Shown piece after piece: positions 8,879 through 19,237 of a stretch of DNA of 47,601 nt. Source of the DNA: Chamaesiphon sp. 341R_metabat_111 (GTDB lineage: Bacteria; Cyanobacteriota; Cyanobacteriia; Cyanobacteriales; Chamaesiphonaceae). Position numbers and translations under genes: made by a program. The DNA is taken from the NCBI GenBank assembly GCA_025351825.1, contig JANXVE010000129.1, positions 1-47,601 of the forward strand, in the 5' to 3' direction. Positions within the stretch are counted from its first letter, which is position 1; each line of letters begins with the position of its first letter. The notes under the pieces were generated by a model that had not been told where the DNA came from, made no database searches, and saw only the letters and a program-made list of their open reading frames with translations.

Positions 8879-10804
8879 ATGTCAAATATCAAAAAGCCTA
8901 CCCGCATCGGTCGATGGTTACTGAATGAGAATCGCACCAAGGATAGTACGCATCACCAGACTCACCCGTGGTGGCAGGTGATGTGTCTGACTGGAGTTGA
9001 TTATTTTTCGACATTGGGATATCAGCCAGGAATTGCCGCATTGGCAGCGGGTTCACTCTCACCGATTGCGACTTTTATTCTCGTCCTACTGACACTATTT
9101 GGAGCCTTGCCAATCTATCGGCGGGTAGCTACCATTAGTCCCCACGGCGAAGGTTCGATCTCGATGTTGGCGCAGCTATTATCATGGTGGCAGGGTAAGC
9201 TATTTGTGCTGTGCCTACTGGGATTTGTGGGGACTGATTTTATTATCACGATCACTCTCTCCGCCGCAGATGCTTCAGCACATATCATTGAAAACTCCCT
9301 TGTCCATGACTGGGCAAAAGGTCACGAAGTTGCAATTACCCTGGTGCTGATTGCGCTACTAGGTGGCGTATTTTTGAGGGGATTTCAGGAAGCTGTCGGA
9401 CTAGCTGTCGTCCTAGTAGTCGTCTATCTTTCGCTCAATTTAGTTGTAATCGTCATTGGCATTCAACAGATTATCGAGAATCCTTCAGTATTAGCTAACT
9501 GGCAACAAGAACTGTTTACCAGTCATGGCAATCCATTGATGATGGTGGCAGCATCAGCATTATTATTTCCGAAGCTAGCATTGGGTTTATCGGGCTTTGA
9601 GACTGGAGTTGCGGTGATGCCACTCGTCGCTGGTAATCCAGGCGAAACAGAAGATAATCCGGCTGGGAGAATCAAAAATACCTACAAATTGCTGACGGTT
9701 GCTGCGCTGATTATGAGCTTCTTCTTGCTCACCAGTAGCCTGATTACCACAGTTCTGATTCCAGCGGCGGAGTTTAAAGCAGGCGGGCCAGCCAATGGAC
9801 GCGCTCTAGCTTACTTGAGTCATAAGTTCCTGGGCGACGGCTTTGGGACAGTATATGACCTCAGTACGATCGCCATTCTCTGGTTTGCTGGATCTTCAGC
9901 GATGGCTGGATTACTCAATATCGTACCGCGCTATTTACCGCGCTATGGCATGGCTCCCGATTGGGCTAGGGCAACTCGCCCACTGGTGCTAGTATTCACA
10001 GCCATTGCTTTCGTCGTAACGATTATTTTCAATGCAAATGTCGAGGCTCAAGGTGGGGCTTATGCGACAGGAGTATTGGTACTAATGAGTTCGGCGGCTT
10101 TTGCGGTAACTCTATCAGTTAGGAAAGGGGCTAATGCCTCGATCGCTAAAACTTCAATGTTTAGCGTGATTACCATATTATTTATCTACACGACGATCGT
10201 TAATGTCGTCGAACGTCCTGACGGGCTGAAGATTGCCAGTCTATTTATCGGTTCGATCGTGGCTGTATCTCTAGTATCGCGGGTCATGCGATCGACTGAA
10301 CTACGAGTAGAAACGATCGAAATGGACGAAATGGCTCAAAGCTTTATCGCAGAAGATGTCAGAGGTACTGTCCGCCTGATTGCTAACCGCAAGCAAGCTG
10401 GAGATGAACAAGAATATTTCGAGAAGGAACGCGAAGTGCGGGATGACAACCACATTCCCGAAAGTGACTCAGTGCTATTCTTGGAAATTCAGATCTCGGA
10501 TGCGTCTGAGTTTGTCGGCAAAATCGAGGTACAAGGTGTGAAAGTGAGTGGTTATCGGATTCTCCGCGCCAAGGGAGCCGCCGTCCCCAATACGATCGCT
10601 GCCATCTTACTCGATATTCGCAACCACAATGAATCTGGTCGCTATCCCCACGCTTATTTTGGTTGGGTAGAAGGCAACCCGATTCAATATTTGATGCGGT
10701 TCCTCCTCTTCGGCGAAGGCGACACCGCTGTAGTTACCCGCGAAGTCATTCGCCGCGCCGAGCCAGATCCCAATCGTCGCCCAGGTATTCACGTCGGCGG
10801 ATAA
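8879..10804 (+). CDS. Large APC-superfamily amino-acid permease-like transporter
   Basis: 641 residues. Residues ~30-470 contain about twelve hydrophobic helices, starting with the motif [21 protein letters not shown], typical of a cyanobacterial APC-type permease. The last ~160 residues are soluble and charged, a probable cytoplasmic regulatory domain. Substrate is not evident. The gene follows purQ by about 90 bp but need not be functionally linked. A hairpin at 10829-10859 follows the stop. Confidence 0.75.
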   Translation: MSNIKKPTRIGRWLLNENRTKDSTHHQTHPWWQVMCLTGVDYFSTLGYQPGIAALAAGSLSPIATFILVLLTLFGALPIYRRVATISPHGEGSISMLAQLLSWWQGKLFVLCLLGFVGTDFIITITLSAADASAHIIENSLVHDWAKGHEVAITLVLIALLGGVFLRGFQEAVGLAVVLVVVYLSLNLVVIVIGIQQIIENPSVLANWQQELFTSHGNPLMMVAASALLFPKLALGLSGFETGVAVMPLVAGNPGETEDNPAGRIKNTYKLLTVAALIMSFFLLTSSLITTVLIPAAEFKAGGPANGRALAYLSHKFLGDGFGTVYDLSTIAILWFAGSSAMAGLLNIVPRYLPRYGMAPDWARATRPLVLVFTAIAFVVTIIFNANVEAQGGAYATGVLVLMSSAAFAVTLSVRKGANASIAKTSMFSVITILFIYTTIVNVVERPDGLKIASLFIGSIVAVSLVSRVMRSTELRVETIEMDEMAQSFIAEDVRGTVRLIANRKQAGDEQEYFEKEREVRDDNHIPESDSVLFLEIQISDASEFVGKIEVQGVKVSGYRILRAKGAAVPNTIAAILLDIRNHNESGRYPHAYFGWVEGNPIQYLMRFLLFGEGDTAVVTREVIRRAEPDPNRRPGIHVGG

Positions 10805-10828
10805 GAACCATAAATTAAACAACCTGTG

Positions 10829-10859
10829 TAGGTTGGGTAAAAGCATTAAACCCAACCTA
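10829..10859 (+). terminator. Hairpin downstream of the permease gene
   Basis: 10-bp perfect arms (TAGGTTGGGT at 10829-10838 and its complement at 10850-10859) with an 11-nt loop. There is no T-run, so termination is likely but not certain. It is a known style of cyanobacterial intergenic hairpin. Confidence 0.5.
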
Positions 10860-10888
10860 AAGCCTAAAGCCTAATATCTAAAGCCTAG

Positions 10889-11302
10889 ATGAACACTGGT
10901 AAAAAAGGAGAAGAAGTCGTCGCCCAGTGGTTAATTTCCCGTGGCGGCAAAATCCTGCATCAACGATGGCGATGGAAAAGAGGCGAAATTGACCTCATCG
11001 CCATCGAATCAGATACCCTACTATTTATTGAAGTCAAAACCCGCAATCGATCGAATTGGGATGCCGATGGACTCCTGGCGATTACTCCCCAGAAGCAAGC
11101 CAAAATCGTCACTACCGCCCAACTGTTCCTGCTCAAGCATCCCCACCTCGCCGAGCAACCCTGTCGCTTTGATGTCGCCATTGTCCGCCATCAGCCGATT
11201 AGCAGATCGATCGTCGGTACACCACTGCATATTTGTACCGATCTCGCGACCGAACAGAATTTGTTACTGATTGGATACATTTCTGGGGCATTCGACGGAT
11301 AA
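10889..11302 (+). CDS. YraN/UPF0102 family nuclease-like protein
   Basis: 137 residues, full length for the family. The signature is visible: GEEVVAQWL at the N-terminus, then RGEIDLIA and LFIEVKTR, which contribute the D...ExK residues of a restriction-endonuclease-like fold. The cellular role is not established; links to recombination or rRNA maturation have been proposed. CTAAAGC repeats precede the start. Confidence 0.88.
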   Translation: MNTGKKGEEVVAQWLISRGGKILHQRWRWKRGEIDLIAIESDTLLFIEVKTRNRSNWDADGLLAITPQKQAKIVTTAQLFLLKHPHLAEQPCRFDVAIVRHQPISRSIVGTPLHICTDLATEQNLLLIGYISGAFDG

Positions 11303-11712
11303 ATTTAATTATTGCTACTAGCTCTAAATGACTCAAAATAGGCAAGTTTGCACGACAACTGATAAGGGATCATAATTTCTTAATAATTGGCGATTTCGAT
11401 CTAAGAAAAGGTATTCAGAGATACAAACAGTGCGATCGAAAATGCGCTAGAAAGGGAGTATGCAAGTTGTGATATCTCCGTAAATCTACTGTTGTCAAAT
11501 CGGCACGAACTAAGACATGATATATATCGTGAGCAAATTTGGTTCGGAACCAAGTCGGTCGATGTGGTCATAGTACGTTTGTCATCGGCACAGCGGTTTT
11601 GTCCGGAAATCAATCCCCAACCTGCGTAGTTTACTCTAAATGAACATTTCACCTTCGATCGCCGTCATCAACAGCGGTTGCCTCCATCGGTAGCGCTAAT
11701 ACATCTCATATT
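11303..11712. other. Intergenic region, no supported gene
   Basis: About 410 bp between yraN and the nitrogenase-associated gene. A minus-strand frame at 11401-11652 is open but has no recognisable family or ribosome site and I do not call it. No RNA gene or strong hairpin seen. Confidence 0.5.
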
Positions 11713-12057
11713 ATGGTTTCCAACTTATCCAGACTTGCTCGTTTATTCTTTCTCGGATCTACAGCACCAGCAACTAACGATTTTCATCACTCAGCCAAAT
11801 TCGATCTACTCAAACCATTGCGGGGATGGTTAGACAATCTCAAAATTTCCAATCCCCGATTAGCCCACAAGCTTTGTCAACTAATTCCCTCTCAATGTCC
11901 CTTTGAACGCGATCTCAATTTATTTGGACACACCCTCGTACACATTCCGCCGATGTGTAAGCTCAACCCTCTCTATGATGAAGTGGTGATGCTCCGATTT
12001 AAAGCAATGTGTTATCTCGCCGATGAATGCGGGGAAGATATCAGTCAATATTGCTAA
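11713..12057 (+). CDS. Mo-dependent nitrogenase C-terminal family protein
   Basis: 114 residues. The segment LLKPLRGWLDNLKISNPRLAHKLCQLIPSQ...CPFERD...IPPMCKLNPLYDEV is the conserved core of the 'Mo-dependent nitrogenase C-terminal' family (PF06967), with Cys residues in C-x-F, PPMCKLNP and the tail. Despite its name it is a small stand-alone cyanobacterial protein also found in strains that do not fix nitrogen. Function unknown. Confidence 0.8.
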   Translation: MVSNLSRLARLFFLGSTAPATNDFHHSAKFDLLKPLRGWLDNLKISNPRLAHKLCQLIPSQCPFERDLNLFGHTLVHIPPMCKLNPLYDEVVMLRFKAMCYLADECGEDISQYC

Positions 12058-12075
12058 CTAATTTAGTCGATCGTC

Positions 12076-12106
12076 GTTGGCGTAAGCCTCTCCGTAGGAG
12101 AATCGT
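12076..12106. repeat. Interspersed palindromic repeat (CTCTCCGTAGGAGA type)
   Basis: Contains GGCGTAAGCCTCTCCGTAGG, a partly palindromic element (TCTCCGTAGGAGA core) upstream of lysS. A related copy, in the opposite orientation relative to GGCTT, occurs at about 32211-32238 inside a decayed gene. This is a small dispersed repeat found in many cyanobacteria. Confidence 0.65.
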
Positions 12107-12179
12107 TGATGGCGAATTAGGACAGCGAGGTTCGATAGGACTTAGAATATAGAGTCCAGCCTAGTATCGATCCTAATAT

Positions 12180-13736
12180 ATGTCCAAGCAACAGTCGCCA
12201 GAACAGCCAGAACCACATTCGACACTAGCCGAAATTCGGGCGACTCGCCTGGTTAAAGCCGACAAACTCCGCGAAATAGGGATGAATCCCTATGCTTACA
12301 ACTGGGTATCTACTCACCAAGCCGCAGCATTACAGCTAGAGTACGCAGATCTAGCTAGCGGTGAGGAAGTAGATATCCCCGTCTCGATCGCTGGGCGCAT
12401 CTTAGCACGGCGGGTGATGGGCAAATTAGCATTTTTTAGTATTCAAGACGAGACAGGTTCGATTCAGCTCTTTCTGAGTAAGCCGCAGATCGAGGAAGGG
12501 ATGCCAGATCTGCCAGATGCCTTCAGTCATCTCAAGCAATTAACCGATGTCGGCGATATCCTCGGCGTGAAAGGAACGATTAAACGCACGGAAAAAGGGG
12601 AACTCTCGATCCTCGTTAATGAGTATGTGATGTTAACAAAATCACTACTACCCCTTCCCGACAAATGGCATGGTTTAACCGATGTCGCCAAACGCTATCG
12701 TCAACGCTACGTCGATCTAATCGTCAATCCCTCAGTCCGCGATACCTTTAGAAAACGCTCCCTGATTACCGCTGGAATCCGTCGCTATCTCGAAAACCTC
12801 GACTTCATCGAAATCGAAACCCCCGTCTTGCAGTCAGAAGCAGGCGGAGCCGACGCGCGTCCATTTAATACCTATCACAACACTCTGGAAATGCCGCTGT
12901 ACCTGCGGATTGCCACTGAGCTGCACCTGAAACGCCTAATCGTTGGCGGCTTCGAGAAAGTATTTGAACTAGGGCGCATCTTCCGCAACGAAGGTGTCTC
13001 CACCCGCCATAACCCCGAATTCACCAGCATCGAGGTATATCAAGCCTATGCTGACTACGAGGATATGATGACCCTCACCGAAGACATGATTACCACCGTC
13101 GCCCAGTCAGTCCTGGGAACCCTGGAAATCACCTATCAAGAAACCCCCATTAGTCTCACCGCTCCTTGGCGACGAGTAACGATGCACGATATCGTCAAAG
13201 AAACCACCGGACTAGATTTTAGTACCTTCGACAATCTAGAGACAGCCCAAACAGCCGTCAAAACCGCTGGCATTCATGGCTGTAATGACATTAAAACCCT
13301 CGGCAAACTCTTGAACGAGGTATTCGAGCAAAAGTGCGAATCAACCCTGATCCAGCCCACTTTCGTCCTCGATTATCCCACCGAAATCTCGCCCCTCGCC
13401 AAGCCACATCGATCGAAACCAGGCATCGTCGAGCGGTTTGAACTATTCGCAGTCGGACGGGAACTAGCCAATAGTTTCTCAGAATTAACCGATCCCATCG
13501 ATCAACGGGAACGCCTAGAGGCTCAAGCTACCCGCAAAGCCGAAGGCGATAACGAAGCCCACGATGTCGATGAAGACTTCCTCACCGCTCTAGAATACGG
13601 GATGCCCCCTACAGGGGGATTGGGAATTGGGATCGATCGATTAGTGATGCTCTTATGTGATTGTGCCAGTATACGCGATGCGATCGCTTTCCCACTCTTG
13701 AAACCAGAACCAACCGAACAATCTGGAGACGATTAG
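12180..13736 (+). CDS. lysS: Lysyl-tRNA synthetase (class II)
   Basis: 518 residues, normal length. The N-terminal OB-fold ([28 protein letters not shown]) is followed by the class II catalytic core with motif 2 ([18 protein letters not shown]) and motif 3 ([12 protein letters not shown]). It charges tRNA-Lys in the cytoplasm. Start ATG 12180. A short hairpin-like element follows at 13747-13774. Confidence 0.97.
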   Translation: MSKQQSPEQPEPHSTLAEIRATRLVKADKLREIGMNPYAYNWVSTHQAAALQLEYADLASGEEVDIPVSIAGRILARRVMGKLAFFSIQDETGSIQLFLSKPQIEEGMPDLPDAFSHLKQLTDVGDILGVKGTIKRTEKGELSILVNEYVMLTKSLLPLPDKWHGLTDVAKRYRQRYVDLIVNPSVRDTFRKRSLITAGIRRYLENLDFIEIETPVLQSEAGGADARPFNTYHNTLEMPLYLRIATELHLKRLIVGGFEKVFELGRIFRNEGVSTRHNPEFTSIEVYQAYADYEDMMTLTEDMITTVAQSVLGTLEITYQETPISLTAPWRRVTMHDIVKETTGLDFSTFDNLETAQTAVKTAGIHGCNDIKTLGKLLNEVFEQKCESTLIQPTFVLDYPTEISPLAKPHRSKPGIVERFELFAVGRELANSFSELTDPIDQRERLEAQATRKAEGDNEAHDVDEDFLTALEYGMPPTGGLGIGIDRLVMLLCDCASIRDAIAFPLLKPEPTEQSGDD

Positions 13737-13746
13737 ATCAAAGTAG

Positions 13747-13774
13747 GGTGTGTTGTCCAGAAGGGTAACGCACC
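13747..13774 (+). terminator. Hairpin after lysS
   Basis: GGTGTGTT at 13747-13754 pairs with AACGCACC at 13767-13774 (one T-G wobble). It resembles the frequent cyanobacterial GGTGCGTTAC...AACGCACC intergenic hairpin. There is no strong T-run. Confidence 0.45.
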
Positions 13775-13802
13775 ATTATTTTCTAAATTTGGTTAAATTT
13801 GC

Positions 13803-14786
13803 TTGAGCGTGGGCACATTAAGAGAGTACTACGCTAGCATAAAAATGATAGAGACTCTAGAAAATGATATTACTAAATATGTAGTATCAGATTATCTCAA
13901 AAACTTTTTACATGAGAAGGTAAACTTACCTTTTGAAAATAAATCTCTTGTGACAAGTAGTTGGCGAAGAGAAGTTCTCAATCCTTATAAGGATCGTGAC
14001 TATGCTCGGATAAAAGACATGAGAGATATCATAGAGGGAGGTCAAGCAGACTTTGACAAAGAATTCAAAGGAATTACACCAAAAGAGAAAGTATTATTAT
14101 ATTGTTACAGAAACTTTGAACAACATCTTGTAAGTCAGATGTACATTTTTGAGAGTCACGCTGATATTTTGAAACAATATGTTTCTAACGATGATCCAGC
14201 AGTCTTTATTGATTATGGTTGTGGCCCAATGACTTCCGGTATAGCACTAGCAAGGTGTTATGCAGAATTTATCAGTACGAATGGAGATCCGTTAAAGATC
14301 AATTACATCGGAATTGATAGCTCTGAAACTATGTGTGAAAAAGCTGATGACTTTCGGAAGTATCCTAATCTATTTCATGAGGATAGTAAGTTTGAATTTA
14401 TAAAAGAAGTTTATCTACCAGAGTGTTTGGATAAGTATATATCCGAAAAGTCAACTATTTTCTTTAACTTTTCTTACTTTTTTGCAAGCCCTACTCTTGT
14501 CGTAGAGGACTTGGTACTTAGAATCCAGCATTTGTCAGAAAAATATCCTAACCAAATGGTTATACTATTTCAGAATCCAGATAGTAATGATGGAAGAATA
14601 AATGGAAAATGGGATCATTTTAAAAAATCTTTAACAAACTTTAAATCATCACTAAGTGGCGAAAGTGGTGGAAAGAAAGAGCTAATTTGCTATATGAAAA
14701 ACACAGAAATACCTTCTAGAACGCCACGAGATACTCATCTGTATTATGACATTAGGTGTAAAAGTGAAATATGCCTGAACAACTAA
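13803..14786 (+). CDS. Predicted class I SAM-dependent methyltransferase
   Basis: 327 residues from TTG 13803 (alternative ATG 13845). The glycine-rich loop FIDYGCGPMTSG followed by IGIDSSETMCEKA is motif I plus acidic motif II of a Rossmann-fold methyltransferase; NFSYFFASP may be motif IV. I cannot name the substrate. The gene is clearly AT-richer than its neighbours and lacks the CGATCG words dense elsewhere, pointing to transfer. Its 3' end overlaps the next gene, an AlkB-type dioxygenase, by 16 bp, so the two are coupled. Confidence 0.65.
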   Translation: MSVGTLREYYASIKMIETLENDITKYVVSDYLKNFLHEKVNLPFENKSLVTSSWRREVLNPYKDRDYARIKDMRDIIEGGQADFDKEFKGITPKEKVLLYCYRNFEQHLVSQMYIFESHADILKQYVSNDDPAVFIDYGCGPMTSGIALARCYAEFISTNGDPLKINYIGIDSSETMCEKADDFRKYPNLFHEDSKFEFIKEVYLPECLDKYISEKSTIFFNFSYFFASPTLVVEDLVLRIQHLSEKYPNQMVILFQNPDSNDGRINGKWDHFKKSLTNFKSSLSGESGGKKELICYMKNTEIPSRTPRDTHLYYDIRCKSEICLNN

Positions 14787-15439
14787 ATCTATTCGATACA
14801 TGTTTAGATCATTCTGAAAACTCTCGACAAAGCCTTTGCGATTGTCAAGAAGACATCGCAATGTGTCGAGAGATAACTTTTCCTGAAATTGATGGGTTAA
14901 TTTACGTAAGTAATTTTATCAATCGTAGAGAACATGATGAACTAATTGCTAATATAGATAGTCAGATTTGGTTGACAGATTTAAAGAGAAGGGTGCAACA
15001 TTATGGATACAAATATGACTACAAAAATCATCAGATCAATAGAGAGATGTACATAGCTCCCTTACCTGATTGGGCTTTGGTAATAGCCAATAGAATTCAT
15101 GACAAGTATAGTCATACTTTGCCAGACCAGGCGATTATCAATGAATACGAGCCAGGTCAAGGAATAGAAAATCACATTGATTGTAAGACATGCTTTCGGG
15201 AGACTGTTGTCTCATTAAGTCTTGGATCGCCGTGTGTCATGAATTTTATTAAGTCCAGAGGTGATGAGAAAAAATCTATTTTGTTAGAGCCTAGAAGCTT
15301 AGTTGTATTAAACAAAGCTTCTAGATATGATTGGACTCACGGCATTAGTAAAAGAAAAAGTGATGTTTGGAACAACGAAAAATTCTTAAGGGGCAGGCGT
15401 GTTTCATTAACATTTAGAACGGTAATATTACCTAATTAG
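14771..15439 (+). CDS. AlkB-type 2-oxoglutarate/Fe(II)-dependent dioxygenase
   Basis: 222 residues. Iron ligands HID (His135, Asp137) and His190 and the 2-oxoglutarate-binding Arg pair in RRVSLTFR (about Arg210 and Arg216) match the AlkB fold; NEYEPGQGIENHID is the characteristic strand-loop. It should remove or hydroxylate methyl-type modifications on nucleic acid (or a protein); the target is unknown. It overlaps the methyltransferase upstream and shares its AT-rich composition. The pairing recalls ALKBH8, where an AlkB domain and a methyltransferase act together on tRNA, but no RRM or Trm9-like match is evident. Confidence 0.82.
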   Translation: MPEQLNLFDTCLDHSENSRQSLCDCQEDIAMCREITFPEIDGLIYVSNFINRREHDELIANIDSQIWLTDLKRRVQHYGYKYDYKNHQINREMYIAPLPDWALVIANRIHDKYSHTLPDQAIINEYEPGQGIENHIDCKTCFRETVVSLSLGSPCVMNFIKSRGDEKKSILLEPRSLVVLNKASRYDWTHGISKRKSDVWNNEKFLRGRRVSLTFRTVILPN

Positions 15440-15555
15440 GTTAATTGACGCACTATTATGAAATAGTGTACGTTGGCTGTATACGTTGACATGTAGTGTC
15501 GATAGATAGCGAATAACATTAAGATTATCCAGCTTCCATGAGAGTTAGATAATCT

Positions 15556-15891
15556 TCAGGAAACAGCATATTCTGAATATTCGCGCACAGAAGGATGGTG
15601 AAATCCCACGACAAGTTCCTTTTTAAAGATTCCCATCTCTTCTAATTCCTTATCCACTTCAATATCAGTATTATTTTCCTGAATCCAAATTTTATCACCT
15701 TTGATATCAAAGTGAAAAATGCAGTTGTGAATCCGGCGTTGGTTATCCCAGCCAGTGCGAAACAGTAGATATCGATCGTTAACAGTATCAAAAATTAACT
15801 GCGTTTCAATCTCTGGATTTTTACTACCATAGCTAGAATAGTTGCTGAGAAACTCCTGCAAGCATTTGCGGTAGAAAGCTACTCTATCCAT
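15556..15891 (-). CDS. xisI: XisI-like fdxN-element excision controlling factor
   Basis: 111 residues, whole-length match to the XisI family (MDRVAFYRKCLQEFLSNYSSYG at the start, GWDNQRRIHNCIFHFDIKGDKIWIQ in the middle, VVGFHHPSVRE near the end). In Anabaena, XisI and XisH are needed for excision of the fdxN element in heterocysts, but the pair is widespread in cyanobacteria without that element. It overlaps xisH by 13 bp. Confidence 0.9.
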   Translation of the reverse strand: MDRVAFYRKCLQEFLSNYSSYGSKNPEIETQLIFDTVNDRYLLFRTGWDNQRRIHNCIFHFDIKGDKIWIQENNTDIEVDKELEEMGIFKKELVVGFHHPSVREYSEYAVS

Positions 15892-16295
15892 AATTCAATC
15901 TCCTGCGTTATTTGACTATAAACTATGATTTTGGTGGGATAAAATCTAAAAACTTCCTGGATGAGAATTTCCTGAAACAACTTATCATAGGTGAGTTTTG
16001 GTACAGCTAAATACAATTCTCGCTCGGGTTCCTGAAGTTTGAGTGCAACACGATACGTTAGATATTGACCCAAGGCACCATAGAAGTCTGTAATTTGGGA
16101 TGCACTGATAAAACTTTTAACCTCAACGGCAATTTTGCGATCGTCTTTTGTTGCTGCAATTAATGGCTCTGCGGCTAGATCGATTTGAATGTTGACATTG
16201 CCAATGCTCAGATACAGCGGATCGTCTGTAATTTTCCATCCGGTTTGGATGAGTGCCTGCTTCACCAAATCATGGAAACGATCTTTACGAGACAT
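15879..16295 (-). CDS. xisH: XisH-like excision controlling factor (endonuclease-like fold)
   Basis: 138 residues, family-typical length. The signature D-x(n)-VEVKSF (IAVEVKSFISASQITDFYGALGQY) is the catalytic-looking strand of a restriction-endonuclease-like fold. XisH and XisI always travel together, and the layout xisH then xisI with an overlap is the usual one. Whether the pair regulates recombination or acts as a toxin-antitoxin-like module is not settled. Confidence 0.9.
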   Translation of the reverse strand: MSRKDRFHDLVKQALIQTGWKITDDPLYLSIGNVNIQIDLAAEPLIAATKDDRKIAVEVKSFISASQITDFYGALGQYLTYRVALKLQEPERELYLAVPKLTYDKLFQEILIQEVFRFYPTKIIVYSQITQEIELWIE

Positions 16296-16408
16296 AATTT
16301 GTAAAACTTGCTATCACCGCTAGAATTTTATCATCTCGATCGTCATTATATAAATTTAAGGGCGAATCTGTCGTAATATTTAAGCAAAAGAAGCATTCCA
16401 CAACGCTC

Positions 16409-17320
16409 ATGTTTCCAGTCATATATTCAGACGAATTTTTATTGCACGAGACAGGAGAATTTCATCCCGAACAACCAGGACGGCTGACTGCGATCGAATC
16501 TGCCTTAAAACGATCGAACTTCGCGAACCAGATTGAATGGCGATCCCCCACCTCAATCGCTGCTAAATCGCCACTACCCTGGATCGAACAAATCCATCCA
16601 GCCGAATATATTCGTACAGTCGAACAACTCGCCCAGCAAGGCGGATCGATCGATGAGGATACAGTCGTCTCTCTCAAAACCTATGAAGTCGCGCTCCTAG
16701 CTGTCAATGCTTGGCTGGATGGCGTGGATCTTGCCATGACGGGACAACCTTCATTTGTGCTGGCTCGTCCGCCTGGGCATCATGCAGAGCCGTTGGGGGG
16801 GATGGGATTTTGTATTTTTAGTAATGCGGCGATCGCGGCTACATACGCCCTGGCAAATGGTGCCGAGCGGGTGGCGATTCTCGATTGGGATGTCCATCAC
16901 GGCAATGGTACCCAAGCAGTAGTTGCTCAAAATCCCCAGATGGCTTACTGTTCGCTGCATCAGTCTCCCTATTATCCAGGTACTGGTAGATCGATCGAGC
17001 GCGGAGTACATCGAAATATCCTAAATTTACCGATGCAGGCGGGGAGTACGATGGAGGATTATCAGCCTTTGTTTGAAACTAAAGTGATTCCGTTCTTGAC
17101 TGATTTTCGCCCAGATTTATTAATAGTCAGTGCGGGATACGATGCCAATCATGACGATCCATTAGCGAGTATTTCGCTTCAGCCTGATGATTTTGGGGTG
17201 TTTACCAATTATTGTTTGCAGGTGACGCGGAAGATTGTATTTGGGTTGGAAGGTGGGTATGATTTTGATTCTTTGGGTGCATCTGTGGTGGCGACAATCG
17301 ATCGATGTTTGAGAGCTTAG
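16409..17320 (+). CDS. Histone deacetylase-family hydrolase (AcuC/acetylpolyamine amidohydrolase type)
   Basis: 303 residues. Active-site motifs RPPGHHAE (His124, His125), LDWDVHHGNGTQ (zinc ligands Asp161, His163) and SAGYDANHDDPLA (Asp ligand) are all intact. Bacterial members deacetylate acetyl-lysine, acetylpolyamines or similar amides; the substrate is not predictable here. Start ATG 16409. Confidence 0.93.
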   Translation: MFPVIYSDEFLLHETGEFHPEQPGRLTAIESALKRSNFANQIEWRSPTSIAAKSPLPWIEQIHPAEYIRTVEQLAQQGGSIDEDTVVSLKTYEVALLAVNAWLDGVDLAMTGQPSFVLARPPGHHAEPLGGMGFCIFSNAAIAATYALANGAERVAILDWDVHHGNGTQAVVAQNPQMAYCSLHQSPYYPGTGRSIERGVHRNILNLPMQAGSTMEDYQPLFETKVIPFLTDFRPDLLIVSAGYDANHDDPLASISLQPDDFGVFTNYCLQVTRKIVFGLEGGYDFDSLGASVVATIDRCLRA

Positions 17321-17329
17321 AGATGCAAA

Positions 17330-17412
17330 AAGAAGCCCGACTTTTTGGAAAAGCGGCTCGCGATCCTCGGGTTCCCCGAGGGTTTAGCGAGACAAGACAG
17401 TCGGGTTTCTTA
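17330..17412 (+). terminator. Composite hairpin after the deacetylase gene
   Basis: Outer arms AGCCCGACT and AGTCGGGTTTCTT enclose an inner hairpin CCTCGGGTTCCCCGAGG. The outer arms are the same AAACCCGACTTTTT family seen as a simple hairpin at 19082-19114. Ends in a T-rich run, consistent with termination of the plus-strand gene. Confidence 0.55.
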
Positions 17413-17428
17413 GCCCACCCTATTTTAA

Positions 17429-19033
17429 TTAACTATTAACAGTTAATGCTGCTTCTTCCAGTTTAGTTTTAGCTGCATACAACCGATTGAGCGCATTGAT
17501 ATAGGCTTGTGCCGAGGCAACAATAATATCGGTATTCGCGGCATAGCCAGAATAGGTATAGTCCTGATATTTGAGCCGAATTGTCACCTCACCGATCGCA
17601 TCAATGCCGCCTGTAACTGATTGAACCGAAAATTCGATTAATTTGTTCGGAACATCAATCACGCGGTTGATCGCTTTGTAGACGGCATCTACGGGACCAG
17701 TACCGATCGCGGCATCGCTTAATTCTTCGCCATTGGGTTTGCGGATGGTGACAGTGGCGGTAGGTTGAGCACGATCGCCACAGGTTACTTGGACACTATC
17801 GAGAACAAAGATTTCTGGAACTTTTTGGGTTTCATCATTGACAATCGCTTCGAGATCTCGATCGGTAATCTCTTTTTTCTTGTCAGCAACATCTTTAAAT
17901 CTCAAGAAGGCTTTATTGAGATCGTTCTCAGATAATTCTATCCCCAATTCTAATAGACGAGTACGGAACGCATTCCGCCCCGATAATTTACCGAGGACGA
18001 TCGAATTGTCAGTTAAGCCGATCGACTGAGCATCCATAATCTCATAGGTGAGCTTATTTTTCAGTACGCCATCTTGATGAATTCCCGATTCATGGGCAAA
18101 GGCATTGGCTCCGACGATCGCTTTATTTGGTTGGACGATCATACCAGTTAGGCTAGATACCAAGCGGGAAGTTTTATAAATTTGGCGGGTATCTATATTG
18201 GTTAATGAAGTAGTAGAATCAACGGGACGACCGAGGAAGGGATTGAAATATTGACGGCGCACATGTAGAGCCATCACCAGCTCTTCTAATGAGGCATTTC
18301 CGGCTCGTTCGCCGATGCCATTAATCGTGCATTCTAATTGCCGCGCTCCGTGTTTTACAGCTTCTAAGAAGTTAGCAACAGCCAATCCTAAATCATCATG
18401 CCCATGCACTGAAATAACTGCTTTGTCGATATTTGGGACGTTCTCTACGATCCCCTTAATTAATGCACCAAATTCAGCGGGAGTCGTATAACCAACTGTA
18501 TCGGGAATATTAACAGTAGTTGCTCCAGATGCGATCGCCGCTTCCAATACCTCATAAAGATACTGCGGATCTGTCCGCACTGCATCCATTGGCGAAAACT
18601 CCACGTCATCCATCAAAGACTTGGCGTAAGCTACCATTTCTTGAGCAATGTCTAAAACTTCAGCACGAGATTTTTTGAGCTGATACTCTAGATGAATATC
18701 TGATGTGGAAATAAAAGTATGAATTCGACCCTTAGCAGCAGGCTTAAGTGCATCAGCAGCAGCTTTGATATCTTTTTCATTCGCCCGTGCCAATCCGCAA
18801 ATAATCGGCCCAGATGGCGTGCCAACTAGATCGGCGATCTGCTGAACCGCTTCAAAGTCACCCCGACTAGAGTAGGGAAAACCAGCTTCAATCACATCTA
18901 CGCCCAACCTTGCTAATTGACGAGCAATGGTCAGTTTCTCATCAGAATTCAGCGTTGCGCCTGGAGATTGTTCGCCATCACGGAGGGTGGTGTCAAAAAT
19001 AATTACGCGATCGGATTCTGGCTGTTGAGTCAT
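17429..19033 (-). CDS. leuA: 2-isopropylmalate synthase
   Basis: 534 residues, normal length. Catalyses acetyl-CoA + 2-ketoisovalerate to 2-isopropylmalate, the first committed step of leucine synthesis. Signature [15 protein letters not shown] at the N-terminus, metal site [11 protein letters not shown] and [12 protein letters not shown] are present, then the C-terminal allosteric (leucine-binding) domain from about residue 390. Start ATG 19033. No leader peptide was recognised upstream; the region contains a strong hairpin instead. Confidence 0.96.
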   Translation of the reverse strand: MTQQPESDRVIIFDTTLRDGEQSPGATLNSDEKLTIARQLARLGVDVIEAGFPYSSRGDFEAVQQIADLVGTPSGPIICGLARANEKDIKAAADALKPAAKGRIHTFISTSDIHLEYQLKKSRAEVLDIAQEMVAYAKSLMDDVEFSPMDAVRTDPQYLYEVLEAAIASGATTVNIPDTVGYTTPAEFGALIKGIVENVPNIDKAVISVHGHDDLGLAVANFLEAVKHGARQLECTINGIGERAGNASLEELVMALHVRRQYFNPFLGRPVDSTTSLTNIDTRQIYKTSRLVSSLTGMIVQPNKAIVGANAFAHESGIHQDGVLKNKLTYEIMDAQSIGLTDNSIVLGKLSGRNAFRTRLLELGIELSENDLNKAFLRFKDVADKKKEITDRDLEAIVNDETQKVPEIFVLDSVQVTCGDRAQPTATVTIRKPNGEELSDAAIGTGPVDAVYKAINRVIDVPNKLIEFSVQSVTGGIDAIGEVTIRLKYQDYTYSGYAANTDIIVASAQAYINALNRLYAAKTKLEEAALTVNS

Positions 19034-19081
19034 GAGGTTAGCTACCTAAAATAATAATGCTAGGAGTTACTAGTACGTTCT

Positions 19082-19114
19082 AGAAACCCGACTTTTTGAA
19101 AAAGTCGGGTTTCT
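19082..19114. repeat. 16-bp perfect hairpin (AAACCCGACTTTTT family)
   Basis: Arms of 16 nt at 19082-19097 and 19099-19114 with a 1-nt centre, between the leuA start and the end of the NYN gene. It could terminate the minus-strand NYN transcript. The same element, interrupted by an inner hairpin, follows the deacetylase gene at 17330-17412. Confidence 0.8.
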
Positions 19115-19237
19115 GCTTTAAGGTGACAGATTTACCTAAAAGGATATCTGCCACCTAAATAAGTTCTAGTAACTCAAATAAAGGACACTGCATGATTATA
19201 ATTAACGGTTTTTGTTCTAACACTGCGACTATTTCTC

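Noticed and set aside
11401-11652. 83-residue minus-strand frame
   Set aside because: No family, no ribosome site and ordinary intergenic composition; likely chance.
11713-12057. Evidence of nitrogen fixation
   Set aside because: The family is named after nitrogenase but occurs widely without nif genes; no nif gene is in the window.
15556-16295. XisH/XisI as proof of an fdxN-type excision element here
   Set aside because: No xisF-type recombinase or element ends are nearby, and the pair is widespread without such elements.
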